Notes: generated by a model from the sequence alone, not told the origin. DNA of 64,000 bases from Candidatus Accumulibacter necessarius (GCA_017302435.1 JAFLDL010000020.1:1-64000), one strand, 5' to 3'; shown: positions 18,437-28,189, counted from the first letter of the stretch. Translations and numbers: made by a program.

Positions 18437-19057
18437 TTATTGGTCTTCCCCGGCGGTCGACCGACAATGCCTCAGCCGGCCGGCTTTCTCCAGATCGTTG
18501 AGCCAGGTGGCGAGTTGCCGCCCAAGCGCTTCACTGGCCGCAACCAATGCCATGACCCCGCCGCGAGCATCATCTGTGGCTGCTGGCTGCTCGCTGGCGA
18601 CCCCTCGTTCGGCAACGATCCGATGCCTGGCATCGAGCAGGGTGGCGTTGCCTTGCAGCATGGCGCGACTGCGCTGTGGCGTATCGAACAGCTGAGAGAA
18701 CTCATGCAGTTCCAGGCGCAACACGCAGCTGACCGCGGTCTGTCCGGTCACGGGAACGAGGCCCAGCTGTTGCCGCAGGCGCTGTGACAACAACAGTCCT
18801 GGTGGTCCTGCCCATCGACTACCTGCGTAGCTGCGCAACTTGAGCGGATTTTCGTAGAGCAGACGGTATTCGATACCCAGCGAGTCAAACCAGTATGGCA
18901 CCCTGATCTCGAGCGCCACGCTCGACCAGGGGCTGCCCTCGGCCAGACGCTCCACTGGCGGCCCGAAGTCGTACACGGCGGCCGGCGGCGCGTTTCGCGC
19001 GCCGCCGGCGCAGGCAGCGAGCAAGCACGCAGCGAGAATAATCAGTGGCCTGTTCAT
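18437..19057 (-). CDS. ABC-type transport auxiliary lipoprotein (PqiC/YmbA-like)
   Basis: A 206-residue lipoprotein with lipobox LLAAC (Cys16) and a PqiC/DUF330-like body (VYDFGP near the mature start, EIRVPYWFDSLGIEYRLLYE, RLELHEFSQLFD). It is the last gene of a permease / ATPase / MCE / lipoprotein operon and overlaps the MCE gene by four bases. Proteins of this type sit in the outer membrane and complete MCE-based lipid transport across the envelope. Confidence 0.8.
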   Translation of the reverse strand: MNRPLIILAACLLAACAGGARNAPPAAVYDFGPPVERLAEGSPWSSVALEIRVPYWFDSLGIEYRLLYENPLKLRSYAGSRWAGPPGLLLSQRLRQQLGLVPVTGQTAVSCVLRLELHEFSQLFDTPQRSRAMLQGNATLLDARHRIVAERGVASEQPAATDDARGGVMALVAASEALGRQLATWLNDLEKAGRLRHCRSTAGEDQ

Positions 19058-19992
19058 GGTGATCCCTCGCTGGCTGGCGGCGCGACAAAGCCGGCCTCGC
19101 CGGGTCCCGGGGCTTGCTGCCGGGGACCAAAAAAGAGGCTTTGTGGCGATTCCTCAAGCATCTGCAGCACCCGATTGAGCTGACGCGAACTCGCCGACAA
19201 ATCAGCGCCAAGTTCATTGAGGCGCGGCGCGAGAGCGCCGATGCCAGCCGGCGACGGGTCACCGATCAGCAGATCCAGCTTGTCGCTGACCGCCTGGAGA
19301 CGAACTACCAGGCGACGAGCATCGACTAGCAGGGGCGTTGCCTCACCCGCCGCCCGCTCCGCATGGGTAAGCGTCGCCTGCAGCAAGCGGAGATTCTCCG
19401 GAGCCAGCAACTGGCGCAACTGAAGTGCCAGCTCGTTGCTATTGCCGGTCGTCGCCTCAAGGTTGGTCAGGATCCTGGCCAGCTTCTGGCGGTTCTCGCC
19501 GTCGAGGACCTGGTTCGCGCTGGCCAGAAAATCCCGTGCCTGACGCAAGGTCGCCCCGCCGACTTCCGACAACTCCTCGATCAGTGACGACTGCATGCCG
19601 ATGCGTGGCGGCTCACCGTCATCACCGCGCAGCGGGGTCGGATCTTCTCCCTTGTCTTCCAGCAGGATATGGGCGATGCCGGTCACTCCCTGGTAGCCCA
19701 GCTTGGCGGTCGTCGCGCGGGTGACCGGCACGGTGCTGTCCACGCTGATACGAATCAGGATGTTCTGCCCATCCTTGGGGTCCAGTCCGATCGACTGCAC
19801 CTTGCCAACCCGGATTCCACGATAGCGCACCTGCCCCTGCAGACTGAGACCGGTGACGTTGTTTCGGGTGACCACGGTGTACTCGGTGGTCGCATCGTGG
19901 TTGCCCCCGAACCACCAGATCGCGAGCGCTACCGACACCCCGAGAAGAAGCGTAAACAGTCCGGCCGCCAGGGCATGCGCACGGTTCTCCAT
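19054..19992 (-). CDS. MCE/MlaD-family substrate-binding protein
   Basis: A 312-residue protein with one N-terminal membrane anchor (about 9-29) and a single MCE domain at about 38-115 (YTVVTRNNVTGLSLQGQVRY, GIRVGKVQSIGL, KLGYQGVTGIAHI). A long helical region follows with a C-terminal Pro/Gly-rich tail. MCE proteins form hexameric rings that carry phospholipids between membranes. The helical tail is longer than in E. coli MlaD and more like PqiB/YebT-associated or Mce forms. It lies three bases from the ATPase gene and overlaps the lipoprotein gene. Confidence 0.85.
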   Translation of the reverse strand: MENRAHALAAGLFTLLLGVSVALAIWWFGGNHDATTEYTVVTRNNVTGLSLQGQVRYRGIRVGKVQSIGLDPKDGQNILIRISVDSTVPVTRATTAKLGYQGVTGIAHILLEDKGEDPTPLRGDDGEPPRIGMQSSLIEELSEVGGATLRQARDFLASANQVLDGENRQKLARILTNLEATTGNSNELALQLRQLLAPENLRLLQATLTHAERAAGEATPLLVDARRLVVRLQAVSDKLDLLIGDPSPAGIGALAPRLNELGADLSASSRQLNRVLQMLEESPQSLFFGPRQQAPGPGEAGFVAPPASEGSP

Positions 19993-19994
19993 GG

Positions 19995-20789
19995 CTAGCC
20001 GACGCCCTGTCTGACCGCCGCTGCGCGCCCGGAACTGAAAAAGTTGCGAATGAATGGGTGGTCAACTGCGGCTACCTCTGCTGCCGTACCACAGGCGACG
20101 ATGCGCTGGTCGGCAAGCACGGCCAGGCGCGTGGCGAGGCCGGCCAGCGTCTCGGGATCATGCGTCACCATGACGACCGTGAAACCGAGTTCCTTCTGCA
20201 GCATCCTGAGCAGTTTGACGAAGTTTTCGCTGCGGTCCGGGTCGAGACCCGCGGTGGGCTCGTCGAGGACGAGCAGCTCAGGCTCCAGCGACAAGGCACG
20301 CGCGAGAGCAACCCGCTTGATCATGCCGCCAGACAATTCAGCGGGCATCAGTCGGGCGTGGCGGGCTTCAAGCTCGACCATGCCGAGTTTGAGCAATACG
20401 AGATCGGAGATCATCGCCTCGTCGAGAGTGTGGAGTTCCCGTAGGGGAAAAGCAATGTTGTCATGAACCGAGAGTGCCGAGAAAAGCGCCCCCTGCTGAA
20501 AGAGCATGCCGAAGCGACGGCGAAGCCGACGACGACGTTCCGGATCGGGGTCGAGGACCGCCTCGCCAAAGAGTCTGACGGTCCCCTTGCTTGGCGCCAG
20601 TAAGCCAACCATCTCGCGCAGCAAGGTTGTTTTTCCACTGCCCGAGCCGCCGACCAGACCAAGCATCTGCCCGACTTCGATGTCGAGGTCGATGTCCCGG
20701 TGGATCACGACATCGTCAAACTGCGTACACAGGCCGCGGATCTCGACCACCGGCGTCGCTCTCGGGCAGACCTCAGGCAATGTACCCAC
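19995..20789 (-). CDS. ABC transporter ATP-binding protein, MlaF-like
   Basis: A 264-residue ABC ATPase with Walker A GGSGSGKTTLL (47-57), Q-loop FQQGALFSALSV, signature ELSGGM (151-156) and Walker B LLVLDEPTAGLDP (172-184). The LSGGM signature and FQQGALF Q-loop are typical of MlaF/Ttg2A rather than nutrient importers. The start is GTG at 20787-20789, directly abutting the stop of the permease gene, which implies translational coupling. It powers the MlaE-type permease next to it. Confidence 0.87.
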   Translation of the reverse strand: MGTLPEVCPRATPVVEIRGLCTQFDDVVIHRDIDLDIEVGQMLGLVGGSGSGKTTLLREMVGLLAPSKGTVRLFGEAVLDPDPERRRRLRRRFGMLFQQGALFSALSVHDNIAFPLRELHTLDEAMISDLVLLKLGMVELEARHARLMPAELSGGMIKRVALARALSLEPELLVLDEPTAGLDPDRSENFVKLLRMLQKELGFTVVMVTHDPETLAGLATRLAVLADQRIVACGTAAEVAAVDHPFIRNFFSSGRAAAVRQGVG

Positions 20790-21902
20790 CTAGGGGAGCC
20801 CCAGATTGCGCGTGAACACCGCGAAGACGGCATCAACCAGAATCACGACCGTGATCGAGGTTACCACCGAAGTGGTCGTCCGTGCTGACAGGCTTTCGGT
20901 ATTCGGCTTGACTCTGAGACCAAAGTGGCAGGCGATGAGCGCAATCAGGACGCCGAAGACCACTCCCTTGCTCAAGCCAATCCAGACATTGGCGACCGGC
21001 ACCACTCTGGGCAGGGTATCGACAAAGAAGCCATAGGATAGGCCCATCTGCAGATTGGCCGATACCATGCCGCCAGTGATCCCGGCTGCTGAACACCAGA
21101 TTACCAGCAACGGCATCGCCACGGCCAGCGCTAGCACCTTGGGCAGGACCAGACGCTGGCTTCTCGAGACGCCCATCGTTGCCAGCGCATCGATCTCTTC
21201 AGTCACCCGCATGACGCCGATCTGGGCCGTCATCGCCGACCCCGAGCGACCGGCTACCAGGATGGCGACCAGCACGGGACCGAGTTCGCGCACAATGCTG
21301 ATGCCAAGCAGATTGACGATGAAGACGTCAGCGCCAAAGGTTCTCAGTTGCAGGGACGAAAGGTAGGAGAGAACGATGCCGATCAGAAAGCCGATCAATG
21401 CCGTCACCGGCAAGGCCTGGGCGCCGCTCTTGTAAAGGTTCGCCGAAAACTCGCGCCACGGAATGTCACGTGGGTGAACGCACAGATAGGCCACATCCAG
21501 GACCAGCTGGCCAATCATGGCAACCATCCCCGCCAGATGGTTGCCAGCGGACAAGGCCAGTCGGCCGGGAACAGTGATCCAGGCCAGTGGCTCTGCCGAT
21601 GGCTCTGGCTGGAGGTCGGGGCTGATGCCCTCGACCCGCTCGAGGAGCGCCCGGTGCCCGGAAGACACCGCCAGAGAGGCCGGCCACTGCCGCCCCCACG
21701 CCCGCCAGAGCAGGATCGCGCCCGCGCTGTCGAGGCGGGAGATCGGCCGTAGATCCCACCCCGGCTTGCTGATCGCCAGGTCGCGCAGACGAAGTTCGAA
21801 CCCCGAAATCGGCTGCGGCATGGTCGCAAGCGTCCACTCACCGGAAAGCACGAGCTGCACCGCGTCGGACTGCCTGACGGCTTCTATCGTGGCCACCGCC
21901 AT
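20790..21902 (-). CDS. MlaE-family permease with N-terminal STAS-like domain
   Basis: A 370-residue protein, about 110 longer than E. coli MlaE. Residues 1-110 form a soluble domain with a STAS-like turn (DLRPISRLDSAGAILLWRAW), apparently a built-in equivalent of MlaB. The rest is the permease, with VTALIGFLIGIVLSYLSSLQ, the GPVLVAILVAGRSGSAMTAQ coupling motif, and five to six membrane segments. It is the first gene of the four-gene operon reading leftward. The substrate is probably phospholipid by family. Direction of transport cannot be read from sequence. Confidence 0.87.
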   Translation of the reverse strand: MAVATIEAVRQSDAVQLVLSGEWTLATMPQPISGFELRLRDLAISKPGWDLRPISRLDSAGAILLWRAWGRQWPASLAVSSGHRALLERVEGISPDLQPEPSAEPLAWITVPGRLALSAGNHLAGMVAMIGQLVLDVAYLCVHPRDIPWREFSANLYKSGAQALPVTALIGFLIGIVLSYLSSLQLRTFGADVFIVNLLGISIVRELGPVLVAILVAGRSGSAMTAQIGVMRVTEEIDALATMGVSRSQRLVLPKVLALAVAMPLLVIWCSAAGITGGMVSANLQMGLSYGFFVDTLPRVVPVANVWIGLSKGVVFGVLIALIACHFGLRVKPNTESLSARTTTSVVTSITVVILVDAVFAVFTRNLGLP

Positions 21903-22049
21903 TCCGACCTCAGAAGACGCTGTTCGATCTGCTGCGGTACCGATCCGCTTCCTGGCTCACTTGCTCACTCCTCCTCGGTTCAATGCCCATCCTTTTCACT
22001 GCCTCGAACCACCCCCGCGAGGCATCGCGCCGCGTTCGCGGCCACTGCA

Positions 22050-23582
22050 CTACGATTTCTGCAAGGGATCCGAGCTCACCACAATGTCGTCCGGCACCGG
22101 CCGGACGCGCAGCTTGATGCCGATGCGGCGCCAGAGCAACGCCTCATCGGTCAAGGCAGCCGCAGTCATCGGATTGGCATTCGGCCAGCCCAGAGGAACA
22201 TCAAGCTCGAACCCGACTGGTGACTCCCTGACCGGCAGTTCGGGTAGTGCATGGTCGTCCCGCGCACGATGAAGCAGGACCGCCAGGCGGAGACAGAACA
22301 CCAAGCGCCAGTTGGCGTCACCGGCAGGCATGGAGGCTAGCTTCTGAAGTTTGCCGCGCTGCCCAAGCACCAGCAGGGCCAGACGCGCCTGATCGCGCTT
22401 CGAGAAGCCAGGCATGTCCGCATGCCCAACGATATACGCCCCATGCTTGTGGAACTCGCTATGCGCCACCGAAAGGCCGATCTCATGCAGCGAGACCGCC
22501 CAGCGCAGAAAGTGCACGTCGTCCTCGTGCTCTGGTGAATCGAGCTTGATCATCTGACCGAGCAAGGCCACTGCGGTGCGCTCGACACGGACGACCTGTG
22601 CCTTGTCGACCTGATAGCGACGCCGAAAATGGACGACCGTGTCGTCGCGTTTGTCATGATGCTCGAAGCGCCCGAGCAGATCGTAGAGAACGCCCAGAGG
22701 CAACGCGCCATCGGAGTGGGTCATGTGTTCGATGCCCAGTTCCGAGAACACCGCAGACATTATCGCGACGGCACCAGGGAGAATCGTCAAGCGGTCGCTG
22801 CTCAGGCCTTTGAGTTCCAGCGCCTCGGCCGACCCGGCCCTGATAAGCAGTTGGCGCAGTTTCGCCAGACCTTCCCGGCTGATACCGCGGCCCCCCTCAG
22901 GATTCAGCTCGTTTGTTTCCAGGAGCGTGGCAATTTCCTGCGCGGAACCCGAGGAACCCACCGCCTCTTGCCAACCAAAGCGCTGGTAGTCGGTGGCAAT
23001 CGCTTCAATCTCGCGTGCAGCCGACACTTCAGCCGCGTAAAAGCGCTTCTTGTCGACCTTGCCTTCAGTAAAAAAACGCTGTCGATAGCTGATGCCACCC
23101 ATGAACAGCGATTCCATGAGCAGCGGTTCGGTACGCTCGCCGATGATGAACTCGGTAGACCCACCGCCGATATCGACCACCAGCCGCCGGTGACTGGCCG
23201 AGGTCAGTGCATTCGCCGCACCGATGAAGATCAGGCGCGCCTCCTCGCGACCGCCGATGATCTCGATCGGAAAACCCAGAGCCGCCTCGGCCTGCACGAG
23301 GACCATGCGCGCGTTTCTCGCCACTCGCATCGCGTCGGTCGTCACTGCCCGAACGGTTTCCGGCTCGAAGCCACGCAGCCGATCGCCAAAGCGGCGCAAG
23401 GCGCTGATCGCGCGCTGTTGCGAAGCGTGATCCAGCAACTTCTCACGGGTCAGACCGGAGCCGAGCCGAACCGTTTCCTTGAGCGAATCAAGCGGGTGAA
23501 TGCGGTTACCCACGACGCGCCCAATTTGCAGGCGAAAACTGTTGGAACCGAGATCGACCCCAGCGATCAGTTCGTAACTCAT
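22050..23582 (-). CDS. ppx: Exopolyphosphatase / pppGpp phosphohydrolase
   Basis: A 510-residue Ppx/GppA protein of the ASKHA fold. The first phosphate loop is AGVDLGSNSFRLQIGR. The catalytic-base region contains EEARLIFIG and the second loop is VDIGGGSTEFIIG. Domain II has GGISYRQRFF, and the C-terminal HD-like extension (about 320-500) contains RTAVALLGQM and ISLHEIGLSVAHSEFHKH-type His residues. It removes terminal phosphate from polyphosphate and may act on pppGpp. It is divergent from ppk1 with a 212-bp shared upstream region, so synthesis and breakdown genes may be jointly regulated. Confidence 0.92.
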   Translation of the reverse strand: MSYELIAGVDLGSNSFRLQIGRVVGNRIHPLDSLKETVRLGSGLTREKLLDHASQQRAISALRRFGDRLRGFEPETVRAVTTDAMRVARNARMVLVQAEAALGFPIEIIGGREEARLIFIGAANALTSASHRRLVVDIGGGSTEFIIGERTEPLLMESLFMGGISYRQRFFTEGKVDKKRFYAAEVSAAREIEAIATDYQRFGWQEAVGSSGSAQEIATLLETNELNPEGGRGISREGLAKLRQLLIRAGSAEALELKGLSSDRLTILPGAVAIMSAVFSELGIEHMTHSDGALPLGVLYDLLGRFEHHDKRDDTVVHFRRRYQVDKAQVVRVERTAVALLGQMIKLDSPEHEDDVHFLRWAVSLHEIGLSVAHSEFHKHGAYIVGHADMPGFSKRDQARLALLVLGQRGKLQKLASMPAGDANWRLVFCLRLAVLLHRARDDHALPELPVRESPVGFELDVPLGWPNANPMTAAALTDEALLWRRIGIKLRVRPVPDDIVVSSDPLQKS

Positions 23583-23713
23583 GGCTGTTGTTCCCCAATC
23601 GTATGGCGAAAGACAATTTCCAGGCTGGCCATTCTAACACTGCCGGCCAGTGCATCCATTGCGCTGTGCCAGACCGGTCAGCGCCGTCGCATCGAGAAAA
23701 AGAAGCGCGAATC

Positions 23714-23743
23714 GACCAGCAGGCAAGCGATGGCTGTAATATG
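23714..23743 (+). promoter_or_regulatory. Candidate ppk1 promoter
   Basis: TCGACC at 23714-23719 and TAATAT at 23738-23743 have an 18-base spacing and face ppk1, 51 bases before its ATG. No clear Pho box (two CTGTCAT-like direct repeats) is seen in the 212-bp gap. Only a single CTGTAAT at 23735-23741 resembles a half-site, and it overlaps the -10. Confidence 0.35.
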
Positions 23744-23794
23744 CTCGTTCCCGAATACACCTTCCCGATCCATCACTTCTGACGGAACGAACCC

Positions 23795-25915
23795 ATGAAT
23801 ATCGTCGCCACGACCAGCGAAACCCCTTCCCTCCAGACCCCAACCGCCTTCCCGCCGGAATACTTCCAGAATCGCGAGATGAGCCTGCTTGCCTTCAATC
23901 GTCGAGTGCTGTGGCAGGCGAGGAATCCGCGCACACCGCTGCTCGAACGCTTGCGCTTCCTGTGCATCGTGAGCAGCAATCTCGACGAGTTTTTCGAGAT
24001 TCGGGAAGCCGGAATCAAGGAACAGCTGAAGCTGAATTCGGTTGCCATCACCACCGACGGCAAGACCGCTCGTGAGGTCTACCGCCTGGTGAGCGACGAA
24101 ACCCACGCGATCGTCAAGGAGCAGTATGCCCTGCTCAACGACGAGATACTGCCGCAGCTCGCAGCTGAGGGTATCCGTTTCCTCAAGCGAGCGGACTGGA
24201 ACGTTGCGCAGCGCGAATGGATCCGGGACTTCTTCTTCCGCGAAGTGATGCCGGTCATCACGCCAATCGGACTTGACCCGTCTCACCCGTTCCCGCGTGT
24301 ACTCAACAAGAGCCTCAATTTCGCAGTTGAACTTGAAGGCCGCGACGCTTTCGGCCGCAGTTCCGGTGCCGCCATCGTGCAGGCGCCGCGTGTGCTGCCG
24401 CGCGTGATCCGGCTGCCGCGAGAACTCGGCGAATGTGAGTACGCCTTCGTCTTCCTGTCTTCGATCCTGCACGAATTTGTTCATGAACTGTTCGCCGGCA
24501 TGAAGGTGCTCGGCTGCTACCAGTTCCGCGTCACGCGCAACAGCGACCTGTTCGTCGACGAGGAAGAGGTCAAGAACCTGCGCGCCAAGATCCAGGGCGA
24601 GTTGCCGCAGCGCCACTTCGGTGACGCCGTCCGGCTGGAAGTGGCCAACAGCTGCTCGGAAGCAATGACCCAGTTCCTGCTCGGACAGTTCAACCTCACC
24701 GAGACCGACCTTTATCGTGTTGCCGGGCCGGTCAATCTGGTTCGTCTGATGCAGGTACCCGACTGGGTTCTGCGCAACGACCTGAAGTTTCAACCTTTTA
24801 CGCCGGGGATACCGAAGGCCCTGCAGAAATGTCACAGCGTCTTTGACAGCATTCGTGGCGGCGACATCCTGCTGCATCACCCCTACCAGAGCTTCAACCC
24901 GGTGATCGAACTGCTCGAACAGTCGGCAAACGACCCGCAGGTGGTGGCGATCAAGATGACCGTCTATCGCACGGGCACCGACTCGGTCTTGATGCAGTCG
25001 CTGCTGCGCGCAGCACAGAATGGCAAGGAAGTCACAGTGGTCGTTGAGCTGATGGCCCGCTTTGACGAGGAAGCCAATATCGGCTGGGCAACCAAGCTTG
25101 AGGAAGTCGGCGCGCACGTGGTCTACGGCGTCGTCGGTTACAAGACCCATGCCAAGATGCTGATGATCGTCCGCCGCGAGGAAGGGAAAGCCGGCAGCAG
25201 TATTCTGCGTCGCTACGTCCACCTGGGAACCGGCAACTACCATCCAAAGACTGCTCGCCTGTACTCCGACTTCGGTCTGCTGACCTGCAATGAAGAGATC
25301 GGTGCCGATACCAACGAAGTCTTCAAGCAACTCACCGGCCTTGGTCGCGCGCAGGCATTGACACACCTGTGGCAGGCACCGTTCACCCTGCAACCGAACG
25401 TCGTCGCTGCGATTCGCGCCGAAGCTGAAGCCGCGCGTGCCGGCAAACGTTCCAGAATCATCGCCAAGATGAACTCGCTGCTTGAACCGGAGACCATTGC
25501 CACCCTCTATGAGGCTTCACAGGCCGGGGTAAAGATCGACCTGATCGTGCGCGGAGTCTGTGGTTTGCGCGCCGGCGTCAAGGGCCTGTCCGAAAATATC
25601 AGCGTCCGCTCGATCATTGGCCGGCAACTCGAGCATCACCGGGTGTTCTACTTCTACGCGGGTGGAGAGGAGAAGGTCTATCTGTCGAGCGCCGACTGGA
25701 TGGAACGTAATTTCTTCCGTCGCATCGAACTCGCGTTTCCGGTGCTCGACCGCAAGTTGAAGCGGCGTGTCATCGCGGAAGGACTGCAGATCTATCTCAC
25801 CGACAACACGCTGGCCTGGGAACTTGGACCCGATGGCACCTACCACCAACGGCGCGGGTCGCGCACCAGCCCGCATTCATCGCAGGGCGAGCTGATCGAA
25901 CTGCTGCAGGCCTGA
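23795..25915 (+). CDS. ppk1: Polyphosphate kinase 1
   Basis: A 706-residue PPK1, the enzyme that reversibly polymerises the gamma-phosphate of ATP into polyphosphate. The N-terminal domain begins near EYFQNREMSLLAFNRRVLWQ, followed by the head domain (LDPSHPFPRVLNKSLNFAVE). The two phospholipase-D-like C-terminal domains hold the autophosphorylated His in VGYKTHAKML (near 455), LGTGNYHPKTARLYSDFGLL, and the second His in GRQLEHHRVFYF with a downstream SSADWMERNFFRRIE motif. All key residues appear intact. It is divergent from ppx and convergent with relA. Confidence 0.95.
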   Translation: MNIVATTSETPSLQTPTAFPPEYFQNREMSLLAFNRRVLWQARNPRTPLLERLRFLCIVSSNLDEFFEIREAGIKEQLKLNSVAITTDGKTAREVYRLVSDETHAIVKEQYALLNDEILPQLAAEGIRFLKRADWNVAQREWIRDFFFREVMPVITPIGLDPSHPFPRVLNKSLNFAVELEGRDAFGRSSGAAIVQAPRVLPRVIRLPRELGECEYAFVFLSSILHEFVHELFAGMKVLGCYQFRVTRNSDLFVDEEEVKNLRAKIQGELPQRHFGDAVRLEVANSCSEAMTQFLLGQFNLTETDLYRVAGPVNLVRLMQVPDWVLRNDLKFQPFTPGIPKALQKCHSVFDSIRGGDILLHHPYQSFNPVIELLEQSANDPQVVAIKMTVYRTGTDSVLMQSLLRAAQNGKEVTVVVELMARFDEEANIGWATKLEEVGAHVVYGVVGYKTHAKMLMIVRREEGKAGSSILRRYVHLGTGNYHPKTARLYSDFGLLTCNEEIGADTNEVFKQLTGLGRAQALTHLWQAPFTLQPNVVAAIRAEAEAARAGKRSRIIAKMNSLLEPETIATLYEASQAGVKIDLIVRGVCGLRAGVKGLSENISVRSIIGRQLEHHRVFYFYAGGEEKVYLSSADWMERNFFRRIELAFPVLDRKLKRRVIAEGLQIYLTDNTLAWELGPDGTYHQRRGSRTSPHSSQGELIELLQA

Positions 25916-25963
25916 GAATTGACAGGGGGCACCGCCCTCTGTCTGCGTCAGCGGATCAGACCG

Positions 25964-28189
25964 TCAGGCGCGGCGCGCACTGACTACACCCTGGACTTCG
26001 TGCAGCAAGGCCAGGGTCCGATTGAGTTGTGGAACGCTACCGACTTCGGCAGTGAAGCTCATGTGCGCGTTGCCCTGCCTGGACTGCGTGTTGACAGCGA
26101 TGACGTTGATCCTTTCGCGCGCAAGAATGTCGGACACGTCGCGCAGCAGACCCTGTCGGTCAAAGGCATCGATCACGATATCGACTGCAAAGACGCCATC
26201 GGTGCGGCTGCCCCAGGTCGTTTCGATGACGCGCTCGGGATGCATTGTCTGCATATTGGAAAAGTTGCTGCAGTCGGCGCGATGGACGGAGACACCCTTG
26301 CCGCGCGTGACGAAACCGACGATCGGGTCAGGCGGAGCCGGCTTGCAGCAACCAGCGAGTTGCGTCAGCAAGCGATCGACGCCAACGATGAGGATGCCCT
26401 TCTCGGCGACATCACTGTCCCGCTGCCGACGCACAGGTAGTTCGGCAAGCTCCTGGTCGTCGACCGGCAGCTCGTTACCGCGTACCGCGCCCTGCAGCTG
26501 GCGCAGGTTCAGCTTTGCTCGCGCAACGGCAATGAAGAGGTCCTCGCTGCGGGTAAAGCCCAGGCGGGCGGCAAGCTCATCGAGGTTGATGCTTGGCTGG
26601 CCCATCCGCTGCAATTCGCGGACCACCACGGCGCGCCCTTCGGCGAGCGTATCCTCCAGCGCCAGACTGGCGAACCACTGCCGGACCTTGAGCCGCGAAC
26701 GATGTGTAAACAGATAAGCCAGCGAAGGATTGAGCCAGTCACGCGATGGCCCACCGTGCTTGGCAAGAACGATTTCGACGCGCTGGCCCGTGCTCAGCTG
26801 GGTATTTAGCGGCACCAGCGCGCCGTCCACCTTGGCGCCACGACAGCGGTGACCCAAATCGGTATGCACGCGGTAGGCGAAATCGACCGGCGTCGCACCA
26901 CGCGGCAGATCGACGACCCGACCCTGCGGCGTCAGAATGTAAACTGTCTCGTCGAATGCTGCCTGCTTGTAGTGCCTGACCCAGTCAGATGAATCGGCGA
27001 CTTCGTCCCGCCAGGTCAGCAACTGGCGCAACCAGGCGATCTTCTCGTCGTAGCGATCTTCCGGTGTGGCCCCGCTGCCCTCCTTGTAGCGCCAGTGCGC
27101 GGCAACCCCCAACTCAGCATGGCTGTGCATCTCCCGGGTGCGGATCTGCACCTCGAGCGAGCGTCCATCGGGGCAGTGCACGGCCGTATGCAGCGAACGG
27201 TAGTCATTGCCCTTCGGATGCGCTATGTAATCGTCAAACTCCTTGGCAATCGGCGACCAGATATGGTGGACAATGCCCAGCGCTGTGTAGCAGTCTTTCA
27301 CTTCATTGACGATGACGCGCAGAGCGCGCACGTCGTAAACCTCGGAAAACACGACATCCTTCTTGCGCATCTTGTTCCAGATGCTGTAGATGTGTTTTGG
27401 TCGGCCGTAGACCTCGGCGCTGCTGACACCCGCGGTCACCAGTTCAGCCTGCAGGCGGTCGATTGCTTCGGCGATGAACTGCTCGCGCTCGGTCCGCTTC
27501 TCGTCAAGCTGTTGGGCAATTTCCTTGTAGATTGCGGGATGCAGAAAGCGGAAGGAGAGGTCCTCGAGTTCCCACTTCAGCTCCCAGACACCGAGCCGGT
27601 TGGCCAGCGGCGAATACAGCGCCAGCGTCTCGCGCGCCACCGGGACACGCAGCTCGTCGGGTTCAGCCGCATAATGGCGCAGGGTCTGGGTGCGCGAGGC
27701 CAGACGCAGCAGGACGACGCGAATGTCCTCGACCATGGCCAGCAGCATCTTGCGCAACACCTCGATCTGCGCCTTCATCTCCTGGGGATTCTTTTCGCTA
27801 CTGTCGACCGAATGCGCGACAAAGCCGCGCGTGATCGGTCGCAGGCGGTTCAGGCGGGAAATCCCGTCGACCAGCTGCGCGACGCCGGCGCCGAAGTCCC
27901 GCTCGAGCAGCGCCAGACCATGCTCGAGCAGCGTCGGCACGGCGAAAAGCAGCGCCGCCAGTCGTGAATCGGCATCGAGCTTGAGCCCGGCGACAATCAG
28001 CGCCACGCCCAGCGCATGCCCCCAGACATCCTCCCCACTGCCCAGACTGCGATCGCCATAGGTCGAGCGGGCAAAGTCCACTGCCAGCCGGATGCGGTCG
28101 ATCTCGGCTACCGAGAGACCTTCACCGAGCGTCAGCAGGGATTGTTCGAAGTCGCCCTGCGCGGCGACCGAATGAATGACCGAGACCAT
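25964..28189 (-). CDS. relA: RelA-type (p)ppGpp synthetase
   Basis: The start at 28189 gives 741 residues beginning MVSVIHSV, close in length and start to E. coli RelA. In-frame ATG 28225 is an alternative. The N-terminal hydrolase domain is degenerate: where active SpoT/Rel enzymes have an HD motif, this reads LLFAVPTLLEHG. The synthetase domain has AKEFDDYIAHPKGNDYRSLH with the acidic EFDD (ExDD) typical of RelA rather than the RxKD of bifunctional enzymes. TGS (YILTPQGRVVDLPRGATPVD), zinc-finger and ACT regions follow. It should make (p)ppGpp on starved ribosomes. A separate SpoT would be expected elsewhere in the genome. Confidence 0.92.
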   Translation of the reverse strand: MVSVIHSVAAQGDFEQSLLTLGEGLSVAEIDRIRLAVDFARSTYGDRSLGSGEDVWGHALGVALIVAGLKLDADSRLAALLFAVPTLLEHGLALLERDFGAGVAQLVDGISRLNRLRPITRGFVAHSVDSSEKNPQEMKAQIEVLRKMLLAMVEDIRVVLLRLASRTQTLRHYAAEPDELRVPVARETLALYSPLANRLGVWELKWELEDLSFRFLHPAIYKEIAQQLDEKRTEREQFIAEAIDRLQAELVTAGVSSAEVYGRPKHIYSIWNKMRKKDVVFSEVYDVRALRVIVNEVKDCYTALGIVHHIWSPIAKEFDDYIAHPKGNDYRSLHTAVHCPDGRSLEVQIRTREMHSHAELGVAAHWRYKEGSGATPEDRYDEKIAWLRQLLTWRDEVADSSDWVRHYKQAAFDETVYILTPQGRVVDLPRGATPVDFAYRVHTDLGHRCRGAKVDGALVPLNTQLSTGQRVEIVLAKHGGPSRDWLNPSLAYLFTHRSRLKVRQWFASLALEDTLAEGRAVVVRELQRMGQPSINLDELAARLGFTRSEDLFIAVARAKLNLRQLQGAVRGNELPVDDQELAELPVRRQRDSDVAEKGILIVGVDRLLTQLAGCCKPAPPDPIVGFVTRGKGVSVHRADCSNFSNMQTMHPERVIETTWGSRTDGVFAVDIVIDAFDRQGLLRDVSDILARERINVIAVNTQSRQGNAHMSFTAEVGSVPQLNRTLALLHEVQGVVSARRA

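Noticed and set aside
23583-23794. Pho box controlling ppk1 and ppx
   Set aside because: Only one CTGTAAT half-site was found. The second repeat at 11-base spacing is missing.
23678-25393. A 571-codon open frame on the minus strand opposite ppk1
   Set aside because: It is a GC-rich shadow of ppk1 with no family motif, while ppk1 on the plus strand has every catalytic motif.
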